Origin: Rhodocyclaceae bacterium
GTDB taxonomy: Bacteria > Pseudomonadota > Gammaproteobacteria > Burkholderiales > Rhodocyclaceae
Length of the DNA stretch: 6,196 bases
Direction: 5' to 3'
Assembly: GCA_016791085.1 (NCBI GenBank)
Contig: JAEUNN010000243.1
Span: forward strand, 1-6,196
The position numbers and the translations under genes were made by a program. Under the pieces are notes generated by a model that worked only from the letters and a program-made list of their open reading frames with translations, did not search any database and was not told the DNA's origin. Of this stretch, positions 1 to 6,173 are shown one piece after another (the stretch's first letter is position 1; the number at the start of each line of letters is the position of its first letter).

Positions 1-728
1 GCGGCCGAATTGAGGCTGTACGGCGGCCGCGCCAGCAGCAGCGATACGTAGGTGAAGGTGGCGACCTGGGTGAACAGCAGCAAAAAGCCGATCGCGAAGG
101 TGTTGCGCAGTTCGGCATGGGCCAAGTGCGCGGCGGCCGCGCGCAGCATGGTCCGCGCGCTGCCGCGCGCGGCGGCGGTGGATTTGGGCACCCCGGCCAA
201 AATCAGCGGAACCATGAAAATCGTGAGCAACCCCAGCGCGTGGAACGCGTGGCGCCAGCCGAACCAGTGCGCCACCACGCCGGTCAGAAAGCGGCCCATG
301 AAACCGCCCAGCAGGGTGCCGGCGATATACAGGCCGGCCACGCGCAAGGCGCGCGCGCGGTCGCTGTCCTCGGCGAGCACGCCCAGCACGCCGGTCGTGA
401 TGCCGGGTACGAACAGGCCGGATATGAAACGCCACACCAGCATTTGCGTGAGCGTTTCGGCGCTGCCGCTCAGAATGGTGGCGATGCCGAGCAAACACAT
501 CGAGGCCACGATCACGCGCCGGCGCCCCAGGCTGTCGGCCAATATGCCGGCGAATGGCGCTACCAGCGCAACGGCCAGCGTACCCGCCGACACCGTGATG
601 GTGGTGCCGCCGCTGGCGGTGCCGAATGCCGCTTCCAGTTCCGGCAGCAGAGCCTGGGGCGGGTAGAGGTTAAGGAAGGCGATGAAGCCGGCCGTGCAGA
701 TTGCCGCCTGTACGCGTGCCTGGGCCAT
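1..728 (-). CDS. MFS transporter, YnfM-like, partial (C-terminal part beyond left edge)
   Basis: An open frame of 242 codons runs from an ATG at 728 off the left edge without a stop. It encodes the first half of a major facilitator superfamily transporter of the inner membrane. About seven hydrophobic segments are visible, near residues 8-30, 43-66, 73-92, 96-118, 128-150, 158-180 and 208-235. The loop between segments 2 and 3 carries MFS motif A (GILADSLGRRR, residues 61-71). Segments 5-6 (LYIAGTLLGGFMGR, then FGWRHAFHALG) resemble E. coli YnfM and related putative efflux proteins as I recall them. The start is well fixed because an in-frame TGA lies one codon upstream of the ATG. No clear Shine-Dalgarno is seen. 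The gene follows the ABC exporter on the same strand after 163 bp, so it could be read through from it or have its own promoter. Substrate is unknown; the family suggests drug or metabolite export. The missing half leaves completeness untested. Confidence 0.9.
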   Translation of the reverse strand, partial: MAQARVQAAICTAGFIAFLNLYPPQALLPELEAAFGTASGGTTITVSAGTLAVALVAPFAGILADSLGRRRVIVASMCLLGIATILSGSAETLTQMLVWRFISGLFVPGITTGVLGVLAEDSDRARALRVAGLYIAGTLLGGFMGRFLTGVVAHWFGWRHAFHALGLLTIFMVPLILAGVPKSTAAARGSARTMLRAAAAHLAHAELRNTFAIGFLLLFTQVATFTYVSLLLARPPYSLNSA

Positions 729-891
729 GGCTCAGGCACGGCCGCGGCAGGGCGGGCGGCGCCCGGCGCCTACGGGTGCGCACATTTGCACCGGCACGCC
801 GCGGCCGTCCGCAAGCGATGCATGCCAGGCGCGCTGCGCGCGCTGTCCGGAGCCCGTGCGCGGCCGGCCTCGGGCAAGGCCGGCGCACGCC
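729..891. other. Intergenic spacer between ABC exporter and MFS gene
   Basis: This 163-bp GC-rich stretch separates two genes on the minus strand. It holds a strong hairpin next to the ABC gene stop, listed separately, and several short GC palindromes. I find no convincing -35/-10 pair for the MFS gene. The only AT-rich patch is around 782-789. No small gene is supported. Confidence 0.6.
858..888 (-). terminator. Candidate terminator-like hairpin after the ABC exporter gene
   Basis: An 8-bp perfect stem (863-870 with 877-884, GCCGGCCT paired to AGGCCGGC) encloses a 6-base loop. It can be extended by about four more pairs, including one wobble, around a single bulged base at 862. It starts three bases past the TGA stop of the ABC gene. 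There is no T-rich tract after it on the minus strand. It is therefore not a canonical intrinsic terminator, and may instead protect the RNA 3' end or give only partial termination before the MFS gene. Confidence 0.4.
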
Positions 892-2655
892 TCACGCCGC
901 AATCTGCAGACTGGCGAGGCGGGCATATAGACCTCCCTGGCGCAACAGTTCGGCCGGTGTGCCGGATTCGACCAGCCGGCCCTGCTCGAGCACCACGATG
1001 CGGTCGGCGTTCTGCACGGTGGATAGGCGGTGCGCGATCACCAGCGTGGTACGGCCGCGCCGGGCCGCATCCAGCCCGCGCTGCACCAGCGCTTCGGATT
1101 CCGAATCGAGCGCGCTGGTGGCTTCGTCCAGCAACAAGAGCGGCGGATTTTTCAGGATGGCGCGCGCGATCGCGATGCGCTGGCGCTGTCCGCCCGACAG
1201 GCGCACGCCGCGCTCGCCCAGGAAGGTCCGATAGCCCTGCGGCAGGCGCAGGATGAATTCCTCGGCCTGCGCCGCGCGCGCTGCCGCATACACTTCGTCG
1301 TCGGTGGCGTCGGCGCGCCCGTAACGTATGTTGTCGAATGCGTCGGCGGAAAAAATGATGGGCTCCTGCGTCACGATGCCGATGTGCCGGCGCAGGTCCT
1401 TGGGGTCCAGGCTGCGGATATCCACGCCATTCACGCGTATGACGCCCGCGGCCACGTCGTAGAAGCGCAGCAGGAGCTGGAACACCGTGGTTTTGCCGGC
1501 GCCGCTGGGGCCCACCAGCGCGACCGTGCTGCCCGGCGCCACGGCCAGCGAAAAGTCGTCCAGCGCCGCGCTTTGCGGGCGCGACGGATAGTGGAAGCGC
1601 ACCTGCTCGAAACTTACCGTGGCCTGCGGCGCCTGCGGCAGCGCCTGCGGCCTGGCCGGCGCCTGGATAAGGGGCTGCGTGGCCAATAATTCCATGAGCC
1701 GCTCGGTGGCCCCGGCGGCGCGCTGCACATCGCCCCATGTTTCGGCGATCACCCCCACCGAGCCCGCCACCAGTACCGCGTAGAGCACGAAGGATGTGAG
1801 CTGGCCGGTGCTCATGCTGCCGTCCGCGACGGCATTGGCGCCCATCCACAGCACGCACAGGATGGACGTGAATACGCCGCCTATCACCCCGGCCGTGAGC
1901 AGCGCGCGCACCCGCGTGCGCCGCAGCGCGGTCGCGAAACTGTGTTCCACGGTGGCGGAAAAGCGCTGCGTTTCAAATGCTTCCTGGGTATAGGCCTGCA
2001 CCGTGGGAATGGCATTCAACACTTCGCCGGCCATGGCCGAACTGTCGGCGATGCGGTCCTGCGATTCGCGCGACAGGCGGCGCACGCGCCGGCCGGCCCA
2101 AATGAGCGGCCCCACCACGCCCAGCAAGAGCGCCAAGGTCCAGGCGAACAGGCGCGGGCTGGTCACCGCCAGCATGATGATGCCGCCGGCGAACTGGAAG
2201 GCGCTGCGCAAACCCATGGAAATGGACGAGCCCACCACGGTCTGCACCAGGGTGGTGTCGCCGGTCAGCCGCGACAGGACTTCGCCGGTGCGCGTGACCT
2301 CGAAATATTGCGGCGATTGCGTGAGGGTGCGCGCGAATATGGCGCTCCTCAGGTCGGCGGTCACGCGCTCGCCTATCCAGGTCACGAGGTAATAGCGCGA
2401 CGCCACGAACATCGCCCAGATCAGCGCCAGGGCCACCAGCAGCATGAAATGCATGGCCTGCGGCGGAGCGCCGCGGCCGAAACTTTGGTCTATGAGCTGG
2501 CGCGACGCATACGGCACCGTGAGCAGGGCGGCGGATGCGCCGCACAACAGCATGAATGCGGCCGCGATGCGCGCGCGGTAGGGGCGCAGGAAGGGCTTCA
2601 GTCCGCCCAGCGCCGTGACCGGTCTGCGGGCGGGGGTGGCGGTGGTATCGGGCAT
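892..2655 (-). CDS. ABC exporter half-transporter (fused membrane and ATPase domains)
   Basis: The predicted protein has 587 residues, close to MsbA-type half-transporters, and should act as a dimer in the inner membrane, using ATP to export a substrate. Residues about 20-310 form the type I exporter membrane domain, with six hydrophobic segments near 28-50, 67-92, 150-168, 169-190, 253-276 and 285-306. Residues about 347-585 form the ATPase. Visible motifs are the A-loop tyrosine Y356, Walker A GPSGAGKTT (382-390), Q-loop Q430, signature LSGGQ (486-490), Walker B ending in D510 with catalytic E511, the D-loop SALD, and H-loop H542. All catalytic positions are intact. The frame stays open upstream to 2796, but that part is a poor, arginine- and cysteine-rich sequence. 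The ATG at 2655 gives a short cytoplasmic N-terminus before the first helix and is preferred. No good ribosome binding site is visible. It is divergent from the VIT-family gene. The substrate (lipid, peptide or drug) cannot be told from sequence. Confidence 0.93.
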   Translation of the reverse strand: MPDTTATPARRPVTALGGLKPFLRPYRARIAAAFMLLCGASAALLTVPYASRQLIDQSFGRGAPPQAMHFMLLVALALIWAMFVASRYYLVTWIGERVTADLRSAIFARTLTQSPQYFEVTRTGEVLSRLTGDTTLVQTVVGSSISMGLRSAFQFAGGIIMLAVTSPRLFAWTLALLLGVVGPLIWAGRRVRRLSRESQDRIADSSAMAGEVLNAIPTVQAYTQEAFETQRFSATVEHSFATALRRTRVRALLTAGVIGGVFTSILCVLWMGANAVADGSMSTGQLTSFVLYAVLVAGSVGVIAETWGDVQRAAGATERLMELLATQPLIQAPARPQALPQAPQATVSFEQVRFHYPSRPQSAALDDFSLAVAPGSTVALVGPSGAGKTTVFQLLLRFYDVAAGVIRVNGVDIRSLDPKDLRRHIGIVTQEPIIFSADAFDNIRYGRADATDDEVYAAARAAQAEEFILRLPQGYRTFLGERGVRLSGGQRQRIAIARAILKNPPLLLLDEATSALDSESEALVQRGLDAARRGRTTLVIAHRLSTVQNADRIVVLEQGRLVESGTPAELLRQGGLYARLASLQIAA

Positions 2656-2663
2656 GGCCCAGC

Positions 2664-2669
2664 ATGATA
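2664..2669 (-). promoter_or_regulatory. Candidate -10 element for the ABC exporter gene
   Basis: Read on the minus strand this is TATCAT, five of six matches to the sigma-70 -10 consensus. It ends eight bases before the ATG at 2655. No good -35 is seen at normal spacing. If used, transcription would begin almost at the start codon, giving a leaderless or nearly leaderless message. That would fit the lack of a ribosome binding site. Confidence 0.3.
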
Positions 2670-2742
2670 GCGATGTTTGCCGGCACTGCCCGCCGCGCTG
2701 TCGCCTGTTGCATGCCCGGCTCGGCGCAACGGTGGCCGCGGC

Positions 2743-2772
2743 TTGGAAGCTGGCCCGCGCATCTGTTATCGT
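2743..2772 (+). promoter_or_regulatory. Candidate sigma-70 promoter for the VIT-family gene
   Basis: TTGGAA (2743-2748) matches four of six -35 bases. After an 18-base spacer comes TATCGT (2767-2772), also four of six, preceded by an extended -10 TG at 2764-2765. Transcription would start near 2779-2780. That leaves a leader of about 55 bases before the ATG at 2834, or almost none before the alternative ATG at 2780. The match is modest in a GC-rich background. Confidence 0.35.
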
Positions 2773-2833
2773 CCCGCCCATGCCGGCCGTGCGCAATGTC
2801 GCCGCACGCGCCGCGCCATGGTTGGCCGTCTAC

Positions 2834-3883
2834 ATGTCCGACAGCGAAAGCGAAACCGCCCTGTCCGGGTGGCGCGAAGAAATGCGCTCCGCCCATCTTT
2901 ACCGCGTGGTGGCCGAGTGCGAAGCCGGCACGCCGCGCCAGGCGCTGTTCCTGGAACTTGCGCAGGCGGCGCAGGATCAGGCGGAAATCTGGAAACAGAG
3001 CGCCCGGCGCAACGGCGTCGCGGCGCCGGCGGGCTATGTCCCGGAACTGCGTACGCGCGTGGTCGCGGCACTGGTGCGGCGTTTCGGTCCGCGCGCCACG
3101 CGTTCCATGCTGGCGGCCATGAAAGTGCGCGGCATGTCGCTCTACACGCACGCCGTGCCGGGTCATCCCGTGCCGCGCGCGGGCATGCAGGAGCGCCGCC
3201 ACAGCGGCCTGGAGGGCAGCGGCAATCTGCGCGCCGCGGTATTTGGCGCCAACGACGGGCTGGTGTCGAATTTGAGCCTCATCCTGGGCGTGGCCGGTGC
3301 CGGCGCGACGGCGGAAAATTTGCTGTTGACCGGCGTGGCCGGCTTGCTGGCCGGCGCGTTTTCGATGGCAGCCGGCGAATACGTGTCGGTGCGCTCGCAG
3401 CGTGAAATGCTCGAATACCAGCTTGCGCTGGAGCGCGAAGAACTGGCCGCCTATCCGCAGGAAGAGGCCGCCGAACTGGCGCTCATATACACCGCGCGCG
3501 GGCTGGACGCGGCGCACGCGCGCGACCTGGCGCAGGAAATGCTGCGCGACCCGGAACGCGGCCTGGAGGTGCTGGCGCGTGAAGAACTGGGCCTGAACCC
3601 CGACGAACTGGGCTCGCCCTGGGGCGCCGCGACGGCATCGTTTGCGGCCTTTTCCTGCGGCGCCGCGGTGCCGCTGCTGCCGCTGATTTTCATGCGCGGC
3701 GCCGCAACCTTGCCGGCGGCGGCCGGCCTGGCCGCTGCCGCGCTATTCGGCATGGGGGCCTTGCTGTCGCTATTTACGGGGCGCAACGCCTGGCTGGGCG
3801 GCGCGCGCATGCTGGCGGTAGGCGGCCTGGCCGGCGCGGCCACCTATGCCATCGGTCGCATGCTGGGGGTGGCCATCAACTGA
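2834..3883 (+). CDS. VIT/CCC1-family metal transporter with N-terminal ferritin-like domain
   Basis: The predicted inner-membrane protein has 349 residues. Residues about 10-125 resemble the ferritin/rubrerythrin-like domain found before some bacterial VIT domains. Residues about 130-345 form the VIT1/CCC1 domain. Its hallmark GANDGLVSN (138-146, with D141) lies in the first membrane helix and MAAGEY (178-183) ends the second. A glutamate-rich cytoplasmic stretch (about 190-260, including E191, E194, E211, E214) corresponds to the metal-binding region, and three more helices follow near 265-288, 293-315 and 323-345. VIT proteins move Fe2+ or Mn2+ out of the cytoplasm, often by proton exchange; that role is inferred. 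In the ferritin-like part E16 and the pair E120/H123 look like ligands, but the expected ExxH of the second helix reads A46 and Q49. The start at 2834 is chosen because MSDSE leads directly into the domain; an in-frame ATG at 2780 adds 18 unlikely residues. No good ribosome binding site precedes either. Confidence 0.88.
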   Translation: MSDSESETALSGWREEMRSAHLYRVVAECEAGTPRQALFLELAQAAQDQAEIWKQSARRNGVAAPAGYVPELRTRVVAALVRRFGPRATRSMLAAMKVRGMSLYTHAVPGHPVPRAGMQERRHSGLEGSGNLRAAVFGANDGLVSNLSLILGVAGAGATAENLLLTGVAGLLAGAFSMAAGEYVSVRSQREMLEYQLALEREELAAYPQEEAAELALIYTARGLDAAHARDLAQEMLRDPERGLEVLAREELGLNPDELGSPWGAATASFAAFSCGAAVPLLPLIFMRGAATLPAAAGLAAAALFGMGALLSLFTGRNAWLGGARMLAVGGLAGAATYAIGRMLGVAIN

Positions 3884-3887
3884 TGGC

Positions 3888-3913
3888 GCCGGGCCGGCTG
3901 GGATCAGCCCGGC
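3888..3913. terminator. Candidate bidirectional hairpin between convergent genes
   Basis: GCCGGGC (3888-3894) and GCCCGGC (3907-3913) form a perfect 7-bp inverted repeat around 12 bases. An alternative nested 5-bp stem, GGCTG with CAGCC (3896-3900, 3905-3909), has a 4-base loop. It sits in the 20-bp gap between the convergent VIT and pyruvate kinase genes and covers the pyruvate kinase stop codon. No T-tract follows on either strand, so terminator function is uncertain. Confidence 0.3.
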
Positions 3914-5325
3914 ACCTGGGCGATGCGCAGCATGTTGGTCGTGCCGGAAACGCCGAACGGCATGCCCGCCGTGATGGCCACGATGTCGCCCGGTTTTGCC
4001 AGCCCTTCGCGCACGGCCGTGCTGCAGGCGTAGTCGGCCATTTCGTTCACGTGTTCGATTTCATGCGTATGCACCGCATGCACCCCCCAGACCAGGGCGA
4101 GACGGCGCGCCGTCGTGAGGTTGGGGGTCATGGTCAGTATCGGTGCCGGCGGGCGTTCGCGCGCCATGCGCAGCGCCGAATAGCCGGAACTCGTATAGCT
4201 CACGCATACCGCGATATGGATCAGCGAAGTCACGGCGTGCAGCGCGCTGCCTATCGCGTCGGCGATGGACGCCTGCGACTGGGTGTGCGAGGCGTCGAGC
4301 ATTTCGCGGTAATACGGGTCGCTTTCGGTCTGGGCGATGATGCTGTCCATCATGCGCACGGCTTCGATCGGGTAGTTGCCCGAGGCGGATTCGGCCGACA
4401 GCATGACCGCATCGACGCCGTCGTAAATGGCCGTGGCCACGTCGGACGCTTCGGCGCGCGTGGGCACCGGCGACACCACCATGGAATCCAGCATTTGTGT
4501 CGCCACGATCACGGGCTTGCCGGCCTTGCGGCAGGCGCGCACGATTTCCTTCTGGATGCGCGGCACCTTTTCGGCCGGCATTTCCACGCCCAGGTCGCCG
4601 CGGGCAACCATGACGGCATCGGTCAGCGCCACGATTTCGCGCAATTTCTGAATCGCCGCGGGCTTTTCGAGCTTGGCCACGATGCCGGCGCGGCCATTCA
4701 CGATGGCCTTGATTTCGACGATGTCTTCGGGCCGCTGCACGAAAGACAGGGCGACCCAATCGACGCCCAGTTCCAGCCCGAAAGCCAGGTCGGCGCGGTC
4801 CTTTTCGGTCATGGCCGACAGCGGCAGCACCACGCCGGGCACATTCACGCCTTTGCGGTCCGACAACTGGCCGCCGTTGATGACGCGGGTGTGCGCGAAA
4901 TCCGGGCCGCACTCCTCGACGCGCAGGCGCAATTTTCCGTCGTCTATGAGCAGGTCGGTGCCCGGGTGCAGGGCCGCGAATATTTCCGGGTGTGGCAGCG
5001 GCACGCGGCGCGGGTTGCCGGCGCGGGCGGTGTCCAGATCGAAGCGGAAATGTTCGCCGGCGGCCAGTCCTATCGGTCCGTGCTCGAAGGTGCCGACGCG
5101 CAGTTTCGGCCCCTGCAAATCCAGCATGATGCCTATCGGCCGGCCGGTCGTGGCTTCCAGTTCGCGCAACACCTCGTAGCGCGCGCGGTGGTCGGCATGC
5201 GAGCCGTGGCTGAAATTCAGCCGGAACACGTCGGCGCCGGCCTCGAACAGGGCGCGCAGGCGCTCCGGGGTGGAACTGGCGGGGCCGACGGTGGCGACGA
5301 TTTTGGCGTTGCAGTGCTTGGACAT
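3904..5325 (-). CDS. pyk: Pyruvate kinase
   Basis: The enzyme converts phosphoenolpyruvate and ADP to pyruvate and ATP in the cytoplasm. At 473 residues it has the usual bacterial length. Visible motifs are RLNFSHG (35-41), DLQGPKLRVG (69-78), the active-site lysine segment IVAKLEKPAAI (215-225; K218, metal ligand E220), ARGDLGVEMP (241-250; metal ligand D244) and VATQMLDSM (274-282; T276). The C-terminal effector domain has the phosphate-loop-like TSSGYS (378-383) and ends in a complete GTTNMLRIAQV segment. DLQGPK resembles E. coli PykA more than PykF. The residue set L70, Q71, K74, V77 is the one reported for potassium-independent pyruvate kinases. The ATG at 5325 is supported by AAGGA eight bases upstream. 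The gene lies 41 bp downstream of hydroxypyruvate isomerase on the same strand, suggesting co-transcription in glyoxylate/glycerate use. Whether it is the only pyruvate kinase in the cell cannot be judged here. Confidence 0.97.
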   Translation of the reverse strand: MSKHCNAKIVATVGPASSTPERLRALFEAGADVFRLNFSHGSHADHRARYEVLRELEATTGRPIGIMLDLQGPKLRVGTFEHGPIGLAAGEHFRFDLDTARAGNPRRVPLPHPEIFAALHPGTDLLIDDGKLRLRVEECGPDFAHTRVINGGQLSDRKGVNVPGVVLPLSAMTEKDRADLAFGLELGVDWVALSFVQRPEDIVEIKAIVNGRAGIVAKLEKPAAIQKLREIVALTDAVMVARGDLGVEMPAEKVPRIQKEIVRACRKAGKPVIVATQMLDSMVVSPVPTRAEASDVATAIYDGVDAVMLSAESASGNYPIEAVRMMDSIIAQTESDPYYREMLDASHTQSQASIADAIGSALHAVTSLIHIAVCVSYTSSGYSALRMARERPPAPILTMTPNLTTARRLALVWGVHAVHTHEIEHVNEMADYACSTAVREGLAKPGDIVAITAGMPFGVSGTTNMLRIAQVPG

Positions 5326-5333
5326 ATTATTTT

Positions 5334-5338
5334 TCCTT
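5334..5338 (-). promoter_or_regulatory. Ribosome binding site of pyruvate kinase
   Basis: On the minus strand AAGGA lies eight bases before the ATG at 5325, followed by an A/T-rich spacer. This is the strongest Shine-Dalgarno in the window and fixes the start. Confidence 0.85.
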
Positions 5339-5366
5339 GGCAGGCCTGGGGCGGGGGAGGGCGCTG

Positions 5367-6161
5367 TCAGGCCGCCGGCGGCCGGCTCTGCCAGCGCTCC
5401 AGCCAGCCCAGCCCTTGCAGCGTACTTTGCGCGGGCTTGTATTCGCAGCCCACCCAGCCCTGATAGTCGAGCGCATCGAGAAAACCGAGCAGGAAGTCGT
5501 AATTGATTTCGCCGCTGCCGGGTTCGTGGCGGCCCGGCACGTCGGCGATCTGCACGTGGCCGATGCGGCTGATCAGACGCCGCAGCGTGTTGGCGAGGTC
5601 GCCCTCCATGCGCTGCATGTGGTAGACGTCATACTGCAGGAACACGTTGTCCGCATCCACGTCGGCGATCAAATCCATGGTCGCGTTCGAGTAGTGCAGG
5701 TAAAAGCCCGGTATGTCGTGCGTGTTGATGGGCTCGATGAGCAGGCGCAAGCCGGCGCGCGCGCATTCCGCGGCGGCGTGCTGCACGTTTGCGACCATGG
5801 TGGCGTACAACGCCTGGGTCGGAACGTCGGCCGGCGCGATGCCGGCCAGACAGTTCAGTTGCGGACAGCCCAGGGCCAGCGCGTATTCGATCGCCTGGTC
5901 CACGCCGGTGCGAAATTCGTCCATGCGCGAAGGATTGCAGGCGATGCCGCGATCACCGCCATCCCAGTCGCCGGCCGGCAGATTGAACAACACCTGCCGC
6001 AGCCCCGCATCGCGCAGGCGTGCCGCCAGGTCCTGTTTGTCCCAGGCGTAAGGAAACATGTACTCGACCGCGTCGAAGCCGGCGCGGCGGGCAGCCTCGA
6101 AGCGATCCGGAAACGCCTGCTCGGTGAACAGGAAACTCAGGTTGGCAGAAAATTTGGGCAC
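5367..6161 (-). CDS. hyi: Hydroxypyruvate isomerase
   Basis: The 264-residue protein interconverts hydroxypyruvate and tartronate semialdehyde in the cytoplasm. It belongs to the xylose-isomerase-like TIM-barrel family. It follows E. coli Hyi closely: FSANLSFLFTE at the N-terminus, GFDAVEYMFPY (28-38), IEYALALGCPQ (91-101), and near the end GCEYKP with GLGWLERW. Expected metal ligands and catalytic acids are present: E143 (in IEPIN), D178 (in QYDVYHMQ), Q204 (in HVQIADVPGRHEPGSGEIN) and E240 (in GCEY). The start is GTG at 6161, chosen because the protein then begins as its homologues do and GAGGA lies seven bases upstream. Length is as expected for the family. It precedes pyruvate kinase on the same strand by 41 bp, probably as one operon. 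In other proteobacteria hyi lies with gcl and glxR, which may be beyond the right edge. Other isomerases of the same fold, such as 2-oxo-tetronate isomerase (OtnI), are a less likely alternative. Confidence 0.9.
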   Translation of the reverse strand: MPKFSANLSFLFTEQAFPDRFEAARRAGFDAVEYMFPYAWDKQDLAARLRDAGLRQVLFNLPAGDWDGGDRGIACNPSRMDEFRTGVDQAIEYALALGCPQLNCLAGIAPADVPTQALYATMVANVQHAAAECARAGLRLLIEPINTHDIPGFYLHYSNATMDLIADVDADNVFLQYDVYHMQRMEGDLANTLRRLISRIGHVQIADVPGRHEPGSGEINYDFLLGFLDALDYQGWVGCEYKPAQSTLQGLGWLERWQSRPPAA

Positions 6162-6168
6162 GAATGCG

Positions 6169-6173
6169 TCCTC
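6169..6173 (-). promoter_or_regulatory. Ribosome binding site of hydroxypyruvate isomerase
   Basis: On the minus strand GAGGA lies seven bases before the GTG at 6161. Good strength and spacing support the non-ATG start. The remaining bases to the right edge show no further gene or promoter that can be judged. Confidence 0.75.

Larger units (their letters stand above)
2656..2833. promoter_or_regulatory. Divergent intergenic region between ABC exporter and VIT-family gene
   Basis: This 178-bp spacer separates two divergent genes, so both promoters must lie here or overlap the gene ends. Both coding frames stay open well into it, and the longest possible versions of the two genes would overlap. 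The translated extensions look non-coding: they are rich in Arg, Cys and Ala and unlike either family. Candidate promoter elements for each direction are listed separately. No clear operator, such as a Fur-like box, was recognised. Confidence 0.6.

Noticed and set aside
772..792. A TGC-N8-GCA element upstream of the MFS gene as a LysR-type or repressor operator.
   Set aside because: The symmetry is imperfect and short. No regulator gene is adjacent in the window, and similar short matches are common in GC-rich DNA.
117..1256. A 379-codon plus-strand open frame across the MFS gene, the spacer and the end of the ABC gene.
   Set aside because: It is antisense to two recognised genes and crosses their boundary. 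The sequence is arginine/alanine-rich and without motifs.
770..1858. A 362-codon minus-strand frame inside the ABC gene and running into the spacer.
   Set aside because: It is a +1/-1 shadow of the ABC ATPase domain. The real frame carries Walker A, signature and Walker B, and no frameshift is needed.
1973..3517. A 514-codon minus-strand open frame spanning part of the ABC gene, the divergent region and part of the VIT gene.
   Set aside because: It is out of frame with the ABC gene and antisense to the VIT gene. Its translation is typical GC-rich noise, whereas both overlapped genes show intact family motifs.
5326..5366. A possible separate promoter for pyk, from an AATAAT sequence just before its ATG.
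   Set aside because: The AT-rich hexamer touches the start codon, so a transcript from it would begin inside the gene, and no -35 is seen. It is better read as the A/T-rich spacer after the ribosome binding site.
5341..5373. A CAGGCC/GGCCTG inverted repeat in the gap between hyi and pyk as a terminator.
   Set aside because: It has only six pairs with a 19-base loop and no T-tract, and one arm is itself a short palindrome. It is too weak to call.
3883..5463. A 526-codon open frame on the plus strand covering all of pyruvate kinase.
   Set aside because: Its translation is rich in His, Arg, Gly and Ala with no recognisable domain. It lies antisense to an unmistakable pyruvate kinase. Such long open antisense frames are expected from GC-rich codon use.
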